Shown piece by piece: positions 9,601 through 17,993 of a DNA stretch of 64,000 nt (position 1 is its first letter; every line of letters starts with the position of its first letter). The stretch is taken from assembly GCA_024229115.1 (NCBI GenBank), contig JAAEST010000097.1, forward strand, positions 186,001 to 250,000. Reading direction: 5' to 3'. A program made the translations under genes and the position numbers. The DNA is from Oligoflexia bacterium. GTDB taxonomy: Bacteria; Bdellovibrionota; Bacteriovoracia; Bacteriovoracales; Bacteriovoracaceae. The notes under the pieces are model-generated. The model worked only from the letters and a program-made list of their open reading frames with translations, had not been told where the DNA came from and did no database searches.

Positions 9601-10207
9601 TATAAATACCCTGCATTTCTTTTATCTTAGCACAGAGTATATCAGCAGCAACATCTGTTTCTTCACCAACGATAAAGTCAGCGTATTGCTTTTGTGGCTC
9701 TAGATATTTTAAATACATTGGTCTAACAGTTTTGTAATATTGATTTGTGATACTTTCTAAGGAACGACCACGTTCTTTAACATCCCGGTTTAGCCTTCTT
9801 GTGAATCTGATATCACTTTCTACGTGAAGAAATACTTTTATGTCTAAAATATTTCTGATTTCTTCATTAAAAATTGTAAATAAACCTTCAAGTAAGACAA
9901 CGTCAGTCGCTTCGATTGGATTTGTTCTTTCTGTGCGTGAACTTGTAATGAAATCATAAACAGGTGAATCAATTGCTTGTCCACTTTTAAGCTTGATAAG
10001 ATGATCAGTTAAAAGCTCCCAGTCAAAAGCTTCTGGGTGATCAAAGTTAGCCTTTCCTTTTTCATCAACTAGGTGTGTTGGCAAAGGAGACAAGTAATAA
10101 GAGTCCATATGAATAATAGAAATATTATCATTGGTTCTATCTAGTAGTTTCTTAGCAAATGTAGTTTTACCAGAGCCTGAGCCACCGGTTATACCAATGA
10201 TATTCAT
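9572..10207 (-). CDS. udk: Uridine kinase
   Basis: A 211-residue cytoplasmic kinase that phosphorylates uridine and cytidine to UMP and CMP. The P-loop GITGGSGSGKTTFAKKL is at the N-terminus; HMDSYY, NFDHPEAFDW, YDF and VLLEGLF are the typical uridine kinase/PRK family segments, and RFTRRLNRDVKERGR is the lid region. The start is ATG at 10207, preceded by AAGGAT; a longer frame to 10264 has no support. It overlaps the RNase J gene downstream and is divergent from the peptide-binding protein gene. Confidence 0.93.
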   Translation of the reverse strand: MNIIGITGGSGSGKTTFAKKLLDRTNDNISIIHMDSYYLSPLPTHLVDEKGKANFDHPEAFDWELLTDHLIKLKSGQAIDSPVYDFITSSRTERTNPIEATDVVLLEGLFTIFNEEIRNILDIKVFLHVESDIRFTRRLNRDVKERGRSLESITNQYYKTVRPMYLKYLEPQKQYADFIVGEETDVAADILCAKIKEMQGIYNDEQNNQFL

Positions 10208-10283
10208 TGGACATAATCCTTGGAACGTGTTGAAATTATTAAAAGAATGGTTATCACAGTTCATAATTTTTCTAAAGGAATGT

Positions 10284-11813
10284 ATGAAAAAATGTAAGAG
10301 TCACCTGCTGAATTTGTTCGTAATTTTAAGTAGTTATGCCTTGTTCGGTATGAACTCTATTGAAGCAAAGACTTATAATATCGCTATTGGCTCTGCCCCT
10401 AATAACCTTAGTCCCTTCTTTTCTACTGACTCAAACAGCCAGAATATTAATCGCTTATTACATCTCACTCTTATTGACTTTGATAGATCGATGAAGCCAG
10501 TATGCGTGGCCTGTGAAACTTTTAGTGATCGCATAGTGAATGGAAAGCACATCATTAAATTTAAATTAAAAGAAAACTTAAAGTTCTGGGATGGATCTAA
10601 ATTAGATGCAAATAGCATCAAGCATTCACATGAGTTATTCACTGAGACAGATAAAATAAAATCGATCTTTAGATTCGCTTTCGGAAATATTGAAAAAGTA
10701 AATGTAATTTCTCCACTAGATGTGGAGCTTGTTTATAAAAAGTATGGCCTTGATAACTTATCGAATTTAGCTTTGTTTAAAATAATGAAGCTTAATGGCG
10801 AATATAATGGAGTAAAAAGTATTGTCGGAGCAGGTGAATACAAACTTGTTAGCGAAACTCCATTAGCAATTACTATTGAGAATATTGATAATAAATCCCA
10901 ACTAATATTTAAAGTTGTTAAGGATGAAACTACCTTAGCATTAAAGTTACTTAATAATGAAGTTGATGGTTCAATTGCTACAATTTCTCCAAGAAAAATT
11001 CAGTGGCTTAAGAATAATTCGAAAGAAAAATTGAATTTCTATGAAATGAGCTCAAGTAATTATGCTTATATAAACTTTAATCATAAAAAACCACCTTTTG
11101 ATAATCTTGCCGTTAGAAAAGCAATCGGCTCAGTTTTACCGATTGATGATGTAATTAATTATAAATTTAAGAATCAAGTTGTTAAGTCTACTGGAATGTT
11201 TGCCCCAACATTTGGAGAGCTTTATCTCAAGGATAGTACTCAGTCATATAATTTAAAAATAGCAACTGAGTCTTTAAGGAGTGCTGGTTACAAAAAGAAT
11301 AAAGATGGGATATGGGAAAAAGAGGGAGTTGAATTTTCAATTACGTGGAAAGTTTCAAATTCTAAAAGCAGTTTTGAAATAGTTAAAACACTTGCAAGTT
11401 ACCTAGAGAGGTTTGGAATAAAGGTCGAAATTCTTACTCAAGAATGGGGAACCTTTATGAGAAGTTACAAAAAAGGAGACTTTGATATTGTTCTTAGTCA
11501 GTGGGTTGGATTTACTGATGGAGGTATGCTTGAGTATGTTTTTCATTCAGAAAAAATGCCACCCAAAGGTGCTAATCGTGGATATTATAGTAATTCTGAA
11601 GTCGATGAATTAATAAATAACGCTAGTAGATCAAATAATACTTCACAACAAGTGAATAACTTTAAAAAAGTCATTTCTATTATTAATAGAGATTATGCCT
11701 ATATTAATCTTTGGCACCCAATGATAACGTGGGTTTTTAATAATAAGGTTAAGGGTGTGAATGTATATCCAAATGGTAGCTTTATTGGAATAAAGGATAT
11801 TCATGGCAAATAA
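10284..11813 (+). CDS. Extracellular solute-binding protein, family 5 (oligopeptide type)
   Basis: About 509 residues. The start is ATG 10284 after AAAGGA. An N-terminal signal peptide (basic MKKCK, hydrophobic core, cleavage near IEA-K) exports it to the periplasm. The mature part has the SBP_bac_5 pattern: APNNLSPF near the N-terminus, LKFWDGSKLDANSI, PPFDNLAVRKAIG, and GDFDIVLSQWVGFTDG. Such proteins deliver peptides, nickel or other ligands to an ABC permease, but no permease genes are adjacent, so the ligand cannot be named. It overlaps prmA by 11 bases. Confidence 0.88.
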   Translation: MKKCKSHLLNLFVILSSYALFGMNSIEAKTYNIAIGSAPNNLSPFFSTDSNSQNINRLLHLTLIDFDRSMKPVCVACETFSDRIVNGKHIIKFKLKENLKFWDGSKLDANSIKHSHELFTETDKIKSIFRFAFGNIEKVNVISPLDVELVYKKYGLDNLSNLALFKIMKLNGEYNGVKSIVGAGEYKLVSETPLAITIENIDNKSQLIFKVVKDETTLALKLLNNEVDGSIATISPRKIQWLKNNSKEKLNFYEMSSSNYAYINFNHKKPPFDNLAVRKAIGSVLPIDDVINYKFKNQVVKSTGMFAPTFGELYLKDSTQSYNLKIATESLRSAGYKKNKDGIWEKEGVEFSITWKVSNSKSSFEIVKTLASYLERFGIKVEILTQEWGTFMRSYKKGDFDIVLSQWVGFTDGGMLEYVFHSEKMPPKGANRGYYSNSEVDELINNASRSNNTSQQVNNFKKVISIINRDYAYINLWHPMITWVFNNKVKGVNVYPNGSFIGIKDIHGK

Positions 11814-12744
11814 ATATTTTCATATAAAGGTTAATTTAAAAGAGGCACTTAAGGAGTCTGTAGTTGATTATTCCTATGCTGAATGTGGATGTGAAGGTGT
11901 TCAACATTATTCTATAGATGAAGCACAGGTAGATGATATTTTAGGTGAAAGAGCATTTAGTGCTGGGGATGTTACTGAAGATATTGTTGATGAAATTACG
12001 ATGGCCTCTGAAAATGAGCTCACAAGTTTTTTCTTTTTAAGTGAAGAAAATGTGAATAAGTTTAAAAAATATTTATCAGAGAAAAAAATTGAATTAGTTT
12101 CAGAAGATGTTGAAGAAGTTAAGGATTGGAATGAAAACTGGAAAAAGACCTATGAGCCTATTATTGTCTCTGATGATTTAAAGGTTGTGCCAGAATGGGA
12201 GAAGAAACAAGATTCTATAAATGAAATCTTTATTAATCCTGGAATGGGCTTTGGGACTGGCACTCATGAAACAACATTTCTATGTCTAAAGCTCTATAAA
12301 GAGATTGAAGAAGAAGTTAAAGTAGGAAGTTATATAAGTGACTTCGGGTGTGGAAGTGGAATTCTGGGGATTGCTGCTCTAAAAAGAAGAAAAGTTACTT
12401 GTGATTTCTGTGATATCGATTCTGATGCCTTAGATAATTGTGTTCAGAATCTAGAATTGAATCACTATCAAGATTATAATTCAGATCAACGTCTTGTTAT
12501 TCGTGATAGATATCAGTTTCCTAGCGAAGAATATTCTCTCGTCTTTGCTAATATTCTTAATCATGTACTGATATCTGAAAAGCCAATGTTATTAGATAAT
12601 CTTCAAAAAGATGGGTATTTAATAGTTTCAGGCTTATTAAATCATCAAGTTGACGAGATAAAAGATAATTATGCGGATCAGTGTATTCACATTAAGACGC
12701 TATCAAAAGGTGATTGGAGTGCCATTCTTTTTAAAAAGTTATGA
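11803..12744 (+). CDS. prmA: Ribosomal protein L11 methyltransferase
   Basis: A 313-residue SAM-dependent methyltransferase that trimethylates ribosomal protein L11. The family hallmark INPGMGFGTGTHETT and the SAM loop ISDFGCGSGILGIAAL lie in the C-terminal half; VFANILNHVL corresponds to the NILA/NPP-type catalytic segment. The N-terminal substrate-binding part is acidic. The ATG overlaps the upstream gene, and its stop overlaps rsmE by 4 bases, which suggests translational coupling. Confidence 0.93.
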   Translation: MANKYFHIKVNLKEALKESVVDYSYAECGCEGVQHYSIDEAQVDDILGERAFSAGDVTEDIVDEITMASENELTSFFFLSEENVNKFKKYLSEKKIELVSEDVEEVKDWNENWKKTYEPIIVSDDLKVVPEWEKKQDSINEIFINPGMGFGTGTHETTFLCLKLYKEIEEEVKVGSYISDFGCGSGILGIAALKRRKVTCDFCDIDSDALDNCVQNLELNHYQDYNSDQRLVIRDRYQFPSEEYSLVFANILNHVLISEKPMLLDNLQKDGYLIVSGLLNHQVDEIKDNYADQCIHIKTLSKGDWSAILFKKL

Positions 12745-13430
12745 GAGCTGTATTTTTAAAAGATATTGAATTATTTGAAACACTAGAACTTAAAGATGAG
12801 AAGTTTCATCATCTTATAAAAGTTTTGAGAATAAAAAAGAACTATAAAGTTTTAGTATTGAATGGTTTAGGTCAATCTCGATTATATGAAGTAAAGGAAG
12901 TCTTGAAGAAGTCATGCATTATTCAATCTCAAGAAGATATTGATAATAGAGAAAGAAAACATACTCCAGATGTTATGATTTGCTCACCAAAGAAAGAGTA
13001 CTCTGAGAATATGATAAGAACTTGTGTTGAAGTGGGAGTTAATAAAGTTTTATTCGCTATGAGTGAGTATTCTCAATGGCATTATGAAGAATCAGCAAGA
13101 TTAGATCAGATCCTCTCTTCTTCTATGGAGCAATCTAATAATCATTACCTTCCAAAATTAATTAATATTGGAAATATAAAGGAATATGATTTCTCTGGTT
13201 ACAAAAGAGTCTTAATATTTAGTTCGCAAACGAATAAATGCGAACCTATTGGCCCAGTAGAGCTGGAAGACACTCTTATTGTCATTGGTCCTGAAGCTGG
13301 CTTTAGTGATGAGGAAAATAGGCTTTTTGAAGCTCTTGATAATAAGATGCTTATAAATTTGCCAGTTAATATTATGAAAGCCGTAACAGCTCTTCCTGTG
13401 GCCTTGGGCTATATCTTAGCGAATAGATAG
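12741..13430 (+). CDS. rsmE: 16S rRNA (uracil1498-N3)-methyltransferase
   Basis: A 229-residue SPOUT methyltransferase of the RsmE family that modifies U1498 of 16S rRNA. The PUA-like N-terminus (KFHHLIKVLRIK) is followed by the knotted C-terminal domain with IGPEAGFSDEENRLFEA and a terminal INLPVNIMKAVTALPVAL, close to the usual LG.RILR.ETA segment but with NIMKAVTA in place. It overlaps prmA with ATGA and probably shares its transcript. Confidence 0.93.
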   Translation: MRAVFLKDIELFETLELKDEKFHHLIKVLRIKKNYKVLVLNGLGQSRLYEVKEVLKKSCIIQSQEDIDNRERKHTPDVMICSPKKEYSENMIRTCVEVGVNKVLFAMSEYSQWHYEESARLDQILSSSMEQSNNHYLPKLINIGNIKEYDFSGYKRVLIFSSQTNKCEPIGPVELEDTLIVIGPEAGFSDEENRLFEALDNKMLINLPVNIMKAVTALPVALGYILANR

Positions 13431-13502
13431 TGGAGCCTGGTGTCATTTGGATTTTACGCTTTGTTTCTTTTATGAGATTCTATAGATATAGAAGAGGTAC
13501 TT

Positions 13503-14219
13503 ATGGAAAACACGCAAAATCATAATGAAGTAGAGATTAAATTCAATATTGATGAGTTTGATTTAGAAAATTATGAATTTAAGGCCCTTAATGAAGGCTT
13601 AGGCTTTCATAGTGACGAGAAGCAAGCTATACAGCCTACTCCGTCTTTTATTGAAGAGCCTAAGGTAGAGAGACCAGTTGTCGCTAGAACTCAGCAAAAG
13701 CCTGTAGAAAGAAAGACAATGGTTATGGAAGAGATGGCGCTACCTTCAAGTATCACTGCTATGGCAACAAAGTCTGTAGATGCTAATCGCACAAATACAA
13801 ATAAAGTCGTTAAAAAAATAAAGCTTGCTACTGAAGCGGATAGATTTAGTGCATTTTTTATTGATACAGCTATTGTTGCTCTAATGACTTTAACTTTTTA
13901 TACGCTTTCACTAAGTATCACAGGTCTTTCACTTGATCAGATCTTTACTGAGGCAAGTTTAAAATGGTCAGCTCCATTTCTTGCAACAATGTTTTGCTTT
14001 TTCTTTCTAATGTATTTTTCATTGCTCGATAGTTTTGGAACATTTGGAAAGAGACAATTAAATATAATTCTTAGAAAAACGAATGATAAAGAGATTTCTT
14101 CTTCTGACTGTCTAGTAAGAGCTTTGATTACTCTATTATCAATTCCACTATGCTTTTTCCCTGTCGTTTTAGACTTTCAAGGGAAACTTTCTGATACACA
14201 AGTTGTTGTTAATAAATAA
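13503..14219 (+). CDS. RDD-family membrane protein
   Basis: A 238-residue protein. The first 110 residues are hydrophilic and predicted to be disordered. Next comes a RDD-type domain beginning [21 protein letters not shown], with further hydrophobic segments near residues 155-180 and 205-220. The arginine and first aspartate of the RDD pattern are present; [12 protein letters not shown] matches the family's central segment. The function of RDD proteins is mostly unknown. Its stop overlaps the rfaE2 ATG by one base (TAATG). Confidence 0.7.
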   Translation: MENTQNHNEVEIKFNIDEFDLENYEFKALNEGLGFHSDEKQAIQPTPSFIEEPKVERPVVARTQQKPVERKTMVMEEMALPSSITAMATKSVDANRTNTNKVVKKIKLATEADRFSAFFIDTAIVALMTLTFYTLSLSITGLSLDQIFTEASLKWSAPFLATMFCFFFLMYFSLLDSFGTFGKRQLNIILRKTNDKEISSSDCLVRALITLLSIPLCFFPVVLDFQGKLSDTQVVVNK

Positions 14220-14665
14220 TGAATGACCTAGAGAACTTCTTAAAAGAAACAGAAAATAAGAAAGTTGTTTTTACTAACGGTTGCTTTGATATTCTTCACG
14301 CAGGGCATGTTCAATATTTAAATGAAGCAAAGGCACAAGGAGATATTCTTGTCGTCGGTCTTAATAGTGATGCTTCAGTTAAACGTCTTAAAGGTGAAGA
14401 GAGACCTATCAATAAAGAACAAGACCGTCAGTTTGTCTTAGAGAATCTAAAAAGTGTTGATAAGGTTTTTATTTTTGAAGAAGATACGCCTTTTAATCTT
14501 ATCAGCAAAATTATGCCTGATACTTTAGTTAAGGGTGGAGATTGGAAACCTGATCAAATAGTAGGTAGTGATATTGTTCTTGCAAATGGTGGTGAGGTTA
14601 AATCTCTATCATTTAAAGATGGTTATTCAACTACTAATATCATTGAAAAAGCCCGTAATGATTAA
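14219..14665 (+). CDS. rfaE2: D-glycero-beta-D-manno-heptose 1-phosphate adenylyltransferase (RfaE2)
   Basis: A 148-residue cytidylyltransferase-like nucleotidyltransferase matching the C-terminal half of E. coli Hld[18 protein letters not shown] has the HxGH motif, [13 protein letters not shown] is the family segment, and [12 protein letters not shown] and YSTTNIIEK (the STT.II signature) complete it. It activates heptose-1-phosphate to ADP-heptose, the donor for GT9 heptosyltransferases. The kinase half (RfaE1) is not in this window. It lies directly upstream of the flagellin genes. Confidence 0.92.
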   Translation: MNDLENFLKETENKKVVFTNGCFDILHAGHVQYLNEAKAQGDILVVGLNSDASVKRLKGEERPINKEQDRQFVLENLKSVDKVFIFEEDTPFNLISKIMPDTLVKGGDWKPDQIVGSDIVLANGGEVKSLSFKDGYSTTNIIEKARND

Positions 14666-14945
14666 TATCTATCTTAATCACTTCAATAGAAATAAAACGA
14701 CTTCTCTTTCATTAACATCAACAGATACTAAAATTTCTTATTATTTTAAGAACACTGACGAATTAGTTCTTTATATAAAGAGTCTGTTAAAAAACAATAA
14801 TGATGTTGAAATTGAAGTTCTTAAAGACTTTAGAGTACCTAACAATCATTTTCAGATATCTAATAAAAAACTAATAATTAAAAAATCACTAAAGAATACC
14901 CTTCAAAATCACTCGAATTTTCTAAACGAATTATTCAATGCTTAG
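14658..14945 (+). CDS. Small protein of unknown function
   Basis: A 95-residue frame starting at ATG 14658, which overlaps the last 8 bases of rfaE2. The product is hydrophilic, rich in asparagine, lysine and leucine, with no signal peptide, membrane segment or cysteine pair. A ferredoxin-like or small alpha/beta fold is conceivable ([16 protein letters not shown]), but I do not recognise a family. The overlap and conserved reading phase favour a real gene; it ends about 65 bases before the flagellin promoter. Confidence 0.6.
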   Translation: MINIYLNHFNRNKTTSLSLTSTDTKISYYFKNTDELVLYIKSLLKNNNDVEIEVLKDFRVPNNHFQISNKKLIIKKSLKNTLQNHSNFLNELFNA

Positions 14946-15011
14946 CTCTAATAACCGAGTGCTAAACTTGGTTAAGTGCCTAAAAACATGGAACTTTTTT
15001 CCGCTTTTTTA

Positions 15012-15038
15012 TTAAGAAAAAAACTGACTACCCGATAG
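15012..15038 (+). promoter_or_regulatory. Sigma-28 (FliA)-type promoter of first flagellin gene
   Basis: TTAAGAAA (15012-15019), 11 bases, CCCGATAG (15031-15038). The known sigma-28 consensus is TAAAGTTT-N11-GCCGATAA. The same layout occurs at 16151-16177 before the second flagellin gene and at 52273-52299 before pilB. Confidence 0.75.
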
Positions 15039-15040
15039 GG

Positions 15041-15109
15041 TTTTACAGCGATTATTTTGGGTAAAAGTCGTTGTAAAAAATTTTGGGATTCAAACATGGG
15101 AGTTTGAAT
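15041..15109 (+). promoter_or_regulatory. Structured 5' leader of first flagellin gene (two hairpins)
   Basis: TTTTACAGCG (15041-15050) pairs with CGTTGTAAAA (15069-15078), ten pairs including one G-U. ATTCAAAC (15088-15095) pairs perfectly with GTTTGAAT (15102-15109) around ATGGGA. With the promoter at 15012-15038, transcripts would begin near the first stem. Such leaders often stabilise abundant mRNAs or bind regulators such as CsrA. Confidence 0.55.
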
Positions 15110-15131
15110 TTAACTACAAGGAGGAAGATTT

Positions 15132-15149
15132 ATGACTACAGGAGATTAG
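15132..15149 (+). CDS. Possible five-codon leader ORF (MTTGD) before flagellin
   Basis: ATG at 15132 follows a very strong ribosome site, AAGGAGGA at 15118-15125 within ACAAGGAGGAAGA. The frame codes MTTGD and stops with TAG at 15147-15149, one base before the flagellin ATG at 15151. The flagellin's own AGGAG lies inside this mini-ORF. Translation of the leader could deliver ribosomes to the flagellin start by reinitiation. Whether it is translated cannot be seen. Confidence 0.4.
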   Translation: MTTGD

Positions 15150-15150
15150 T

Positions 15151-15984
15151 ATGGGTATTAGAATCGGAACAAATGTTCAATCAATTGCAGCACAAAGAAG
15201 TTTGGGAAATGTAAAAAAAGCTCAAAGTTCATCATTAGAGAAGTTAGCTTCTGGTAGCAGAATTAACAAAGCTGGTGATGATGCTGCTGGATTAGCGATA
15301 TCAGAAAAGTTAAAAGCGAATATCAGAGGTACAAGACAGGCGAATAGAAACGCGGGTGATGGTGTCTCTCTTATTCAAACAGCTGAAGGTGGTTTAAACG
15401 AAGTATCAAACATCTTAGTAAGACTAAGAGAACTATCAGTTCAATCTGCATCGGACACGATTGGAGATCAAGAAAGAAAGTTCAGTGATATGGAATTTCA
15501 ACAACTGACAACTGAAATTGAAAGAATTGCAACTTCTACAAGATATAATGGTAAGAACCTTTTATCTGGAGAAGGTGAAAAGATGGAATTCCAAATTGGA
15601 ATCTATAACAACGAACAAAATGATCGTATTAGTTATGACCCATCTTTAACAAGTGCAAAAGTTTCAGATATTGGTCTTGATGGAATGAATGTAGCTTCAA
15701 AAGAAGCATCACAAACAAACTTAGAGACAATTGATCAAGCTATTAGCAAGATTAATGAAAACAGAGCTGGTTTAGGTGCCTTACAAAACAGACTACAGTC
15801 TACAATGAGAAACCTAGATATTCAGACTGAGAACTTATCAGCGGCGAACTCTAGAATTAGAGATACTGATGTAGCCTCTGAATCAGCTGAGCTAGCTAAG
15901 AACAATATCTTAAACGCTTCTGCAACTTCAGTTTTAGCACAAGCAAACAACTCAACTGGAAACGCACTCAAATTAATTGGGTAA
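15151..15984 (+). CDS. fliC1: Flagellin, first copy
   Basis: A 277-residue flagellin, the filament subunit exported through the flagellar type III apparatus. The N-terminal D0/D1 part (LEKLASGSRINKAGDDAAGLAISEKL) and the C-terminal D1/D0 part (ASATSVLAQANNSTGNALKLIG) are intact. The central variable D2/D3 region is essentially absent, so the protein is close to the minimum size. The second copy, 265 bases downstream, has the same length. It has its own sigma-28-type promoter and terminator, so each copy is transcribed alone. The numbered symbol is provisional. Confidence 0.97.
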   Translation: MGIRIGTNVQSIAAQRSLGNVKKAQSSSLEKLASGSRINKAGDDAAGLAISEKLKANIRGTRQANRNAGDGVSLIQTAEGGLNEVSNILVRLRELSVQSASDTIGDQERKFSDMEFQQLTTEIERIATSTRYNGKNLLSGEGEKMEFQIGIYNNEQNDRISYDPSLTSAKVSDIGLDGMNVASKEASQTNLETIDQAISKINENRAGLGALQNRLQSTMRNLDIQTENLSAANSRIRDTDVASESAELAKNNILNASATSVLAQANNSTGNALKLIG

Positions 15985-16008
15985 CATTAAGCAAAGTTTC
16001 ATACCAGA

Positions 16009-16034
16009 GGGGCCTTTACAGGCCCCTTTTTTTT
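16009..16034 (+). terminator. Terminator after first flagellin gene
   Basis: GGGGCCT (16009-16015) pairs with AGGCCCC (16020-16026) around TTAC, followed by eight T (16027-16034). This is a strong intrinsic terminator. Confidence 0.92.
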
Positions 16035-16150
16035 GCCTTTTTCTCTAATAATCACAAATATTCAAAATACTTGCCAAAAAAAATCAACTAATAACTATCT
16101 GAAATTATAGCAAAATGACACTTTTTTTTCATTTTTCTTGACAAGAATGC

Positions 16151-16177
16151 TTAAGTATTTATGTGGCGTGTCGATAT
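16151..16177 (+). promoter_or_regulatory. Sigma-28 (FliA)-type promoter of second flagellin gene
   Basis: TTAAGTAT (16151-16158), 11 bases, GTCGATAT (16170-16177), the same spacing as the first flagellin promoter. Downstream the leader again has short stems, CTGAC/GTCAG (16187-16191 with 16199-16203) and AGCA/TGCT, before AAAAAGGAG and the ATG at 16250. Confidence 0.68.
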
Positions 16178-16249
16178 GTTTAGTGTCTGACAAAATAGGT
16201 CAGTGATTAAAAAAAGCAACACTGCTTAACCTCAAAAAGGAGAATTAAA

Positions 16250-17083
16250 ATGGGCTTAAGAATTGCGACAAACATTGCATCACAAACGGTGCAGAAAAAC
16301 TTAAAAGAAGTATCATCGAAAAGTGATTCTTCATTAGAAAAACTTTCTTCAGGAAAGAGAATTACAAAAGCAGCTGACGATGCTGCAGGACTTGCGATCT
16401 CAACAAACTTAGAAGCACAAACTAAAGGTTTGAGACAAGCAACTAGAAACGCTAATGACGGTATCTCACTTGTTCAAACAGCTGAAGGTGGATTAAACGA
16501 AGTTTCAAACATCTTAGTAAGAATGAGAGAGTTAACTATCCAAGCAGCTTCAGACACAGTTGGAGAGAATGAAAGAGGATTTCTCGATAAAGAATACCAA
16601 CAGTTAGTAGCTGAAGTAGATAGAATTAGTGAATCTACTACATTTAACGGAGCACAACTATTAAACGGTGAAGGTTCTGGATCATTAGATTTCCAGGTAG
16701 GAGCTTTCGCTGGAGAGCAAAATAAGATTGCTTTCGACTCAAGTGAGGCCGATGCATCTTCTGGATCAATCGGAGTCTCAGGAACAGGTATCTCTGATAA
16801 GGGTGATGCTTTAAGTTCAATTTCTTCAATTGATGAAGCGATTGATAAAGTATCAGGTCAAAGAGCAACACTTGGTTCAATCCAGAGTCGTCTACAATCG
16901 ACAGTTTCGAACTTAGAAGTTCAGACTATCAACCAAGATAACGCTAGATCAGTAATTCAAGATGTTGATGTAGCACAAGAATCTGCAAAACTAGCTGCTA
17001 ACCAAGTAGTTAAGTCAGCAGGTATCACTACTCTTGCGCAGGCCAATGGTCTACCAAACAACGCACTAAGATTAATTGGATAA
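16250..17083 (+). CDS. fliC2: Flagellin, second copy
   Basis: A 277-residue flagellin paralogous to the gene upstream. D0/D1 segments are intact (LEKLSSGKRITKAADDAAGLAIS, then LVQTAEGGLNEVSNILVRMREL, and C-terminal AGITTLAQANGLPNNALRLIG). Differences cluster in the middle, where a glycine/serine-rich stretch (SSGSIGVSGTGISD) replaces the sequence in copy one; such serines could be glycosylation sites. The ribosome site AAAAAGGAG lies 7 bases before ATG. The numbered symbol is provisional. Confidence 0.97.
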   Translation: MGLRIATNIASQTVQKNLKEVSSKSDSSLEKLSSGKRITKAADDAAGLAISTNLEAQTKGLRQATRNANDGISLVQTAEGGLNEVSNILVRMRELTIQAASDTVGENERGFLDKEYQQLVAEVDRISESTTFNGAQLLNGEGSGSLDFQVGAFAGEQNKIAFDSSEADASSGSIGVSGTGISDKGDALSSISSIDEAIDKVSGQRATLGSIQSRLQSTVSNLEVQTINQDNARSVIQDVDVAQESAKLAANQVVKSAGITTLAQANGLPNNALRLIG

Positions 17084-17089
17084 GCTTAG

Positions 17090-17115
17090 GGGGGAGTTCG
17101 CTCCCCCATCTTTTT
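17090..17115 (+). terminator. Terminator after second flagellin gene
   Basis: GGGGGAG (17090-17096) pairs with CTCCCCC (17101-17107) around a stable TTCG tetraloop, followed by ATC and five T. Confidence 0.9.
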
Positions 17116-17258
17116 AAAATAAAGGAATTCTAAATTTTAGCAATGGTTTAGTCTTCCTATTAAGCCCATCCGCCCTGGTGCGATTCTTTTTTTGTATCAG
17201 GGTGGTTCTTAGGCTTAAATCCCTAGCCGAACTTGCTACCAAAACTTATAATCTAATA

Positions 17259-17993
17259 GTGAAAATCTCAATAACATCTGATGTACACATAAAAAAAATG
17301 GGAGATAAAGGCTCAAAATATTTTGAAGCTTTCCTTTCATCAAAAGAAGTTAGCCAAAGTGATTGCATCATGTTGTTAGGTGACATTTTTGATCTTATGG
17401 TTGGTGAACACAAAGATTATATCAAGCTTTATGAATCCCATTTTATTAAGCTGAAAGAATTAGTAGATTCTGGAAAAGTTCTTTATTTCTTTCAAGGTAA
17501 TCATGACTTTCATATAGAAAGTACATTTAAAGAATATTTTCATTCAGATAACTTTCAGTTTGTTAATGATCTTGCAATATATCTCAATCTAAATGATAAG
17601 AAAGTAAGATTCTCTCACGGAGATGATATTGAAGTCGATAATAGAAGTTATCAACAATATAAGAAGTTCATAAGGTCGGGGTTTATAAAACTACTGGCAA
17701 ATAAAATTGTCCCCTTTAAGTTTGTAAAGGCAATTGGAGATAGAGCATCTCAGAAATCAAGAAAACATAATCAAAAATATGATCAAAAAACAGATGAGAT
17801 AAAAGTGAAGTTTCGAGACTATGCAAAAAGAGCATCACTAAAAGATAATTCTCAAATTGTTGTTTGCGGACATAGCCATGTTAAGGATCATTTTCAAAGT
17901 GAAGGTTTTGAATATATCAACAATGGCTACGCTAGTAGCACTAATAGTTTCATTTATTTTGATGGTGAAAGTTTTAGCTTTTTAGATCTATAA
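17259..17993 (+). CDS. Metallophosphoesterase, LpxH-like (UDP-2,3-diacylglucosamine hydrolase family)
   Basis: About 244 residues from GTG 17259. All calcineurin-like metal motifs are present: TSDVH (D-x-H), LLGDIFDL (GDxxD), QGNHDFH (GNHD), SHGDD and VCGHSHV. Spacing and the GDxFDL and HGDD segments resemble LpxH, which cleaves UDP-2,3-diacylglucosamine in lipid A synthesis on the inner membrane's cytoplasmic side. A basic segment (DRASQKSRKHNQK) in the insert matches an LpxH lid. The start has no clear Shine-Dalgarno; frame-open sequence extends to 17178 but looks unrelated. The gene converges with recN, overlapping by 6 bases. Confidence 0.75.
   Translation: MKISITSDVHIKKMGDKGSKYFEAFLSSKEVSQSDCIMLLGDIFDLMVGEHKDYIKLYESHFIKLKELVDSGKVLYFFQGNHDFHIESTFKEYFHSDNFQFVNDLAIYLNLNDKKVRFSHGDDIEVDNRSYQQYKKFIRSGFIKLLANKIVPFKFVKAIGDRASQKSRKHNQKYDQKTDEIKVKFRDYAKRASLKDNSQIVVCGHSHVKDHFQSEGFEYINNGYASSTNSFIYFDGESFSFLDL

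Noticed and set aside
17162-17188. TTAAGCCC-N11-TGCGATTC as a third flagellar promoter
   Set aside because: The -10 part matches only 4 of 8 consensus bases.
17170-17212. CCGCCCTGGT / ATCAGGGTGG inverted repeat before the LpxH-like gene
   Set aside because: It has two G-U pairs, a long T-rich loop and no T run after it; too weak to call a terminator or regulator.
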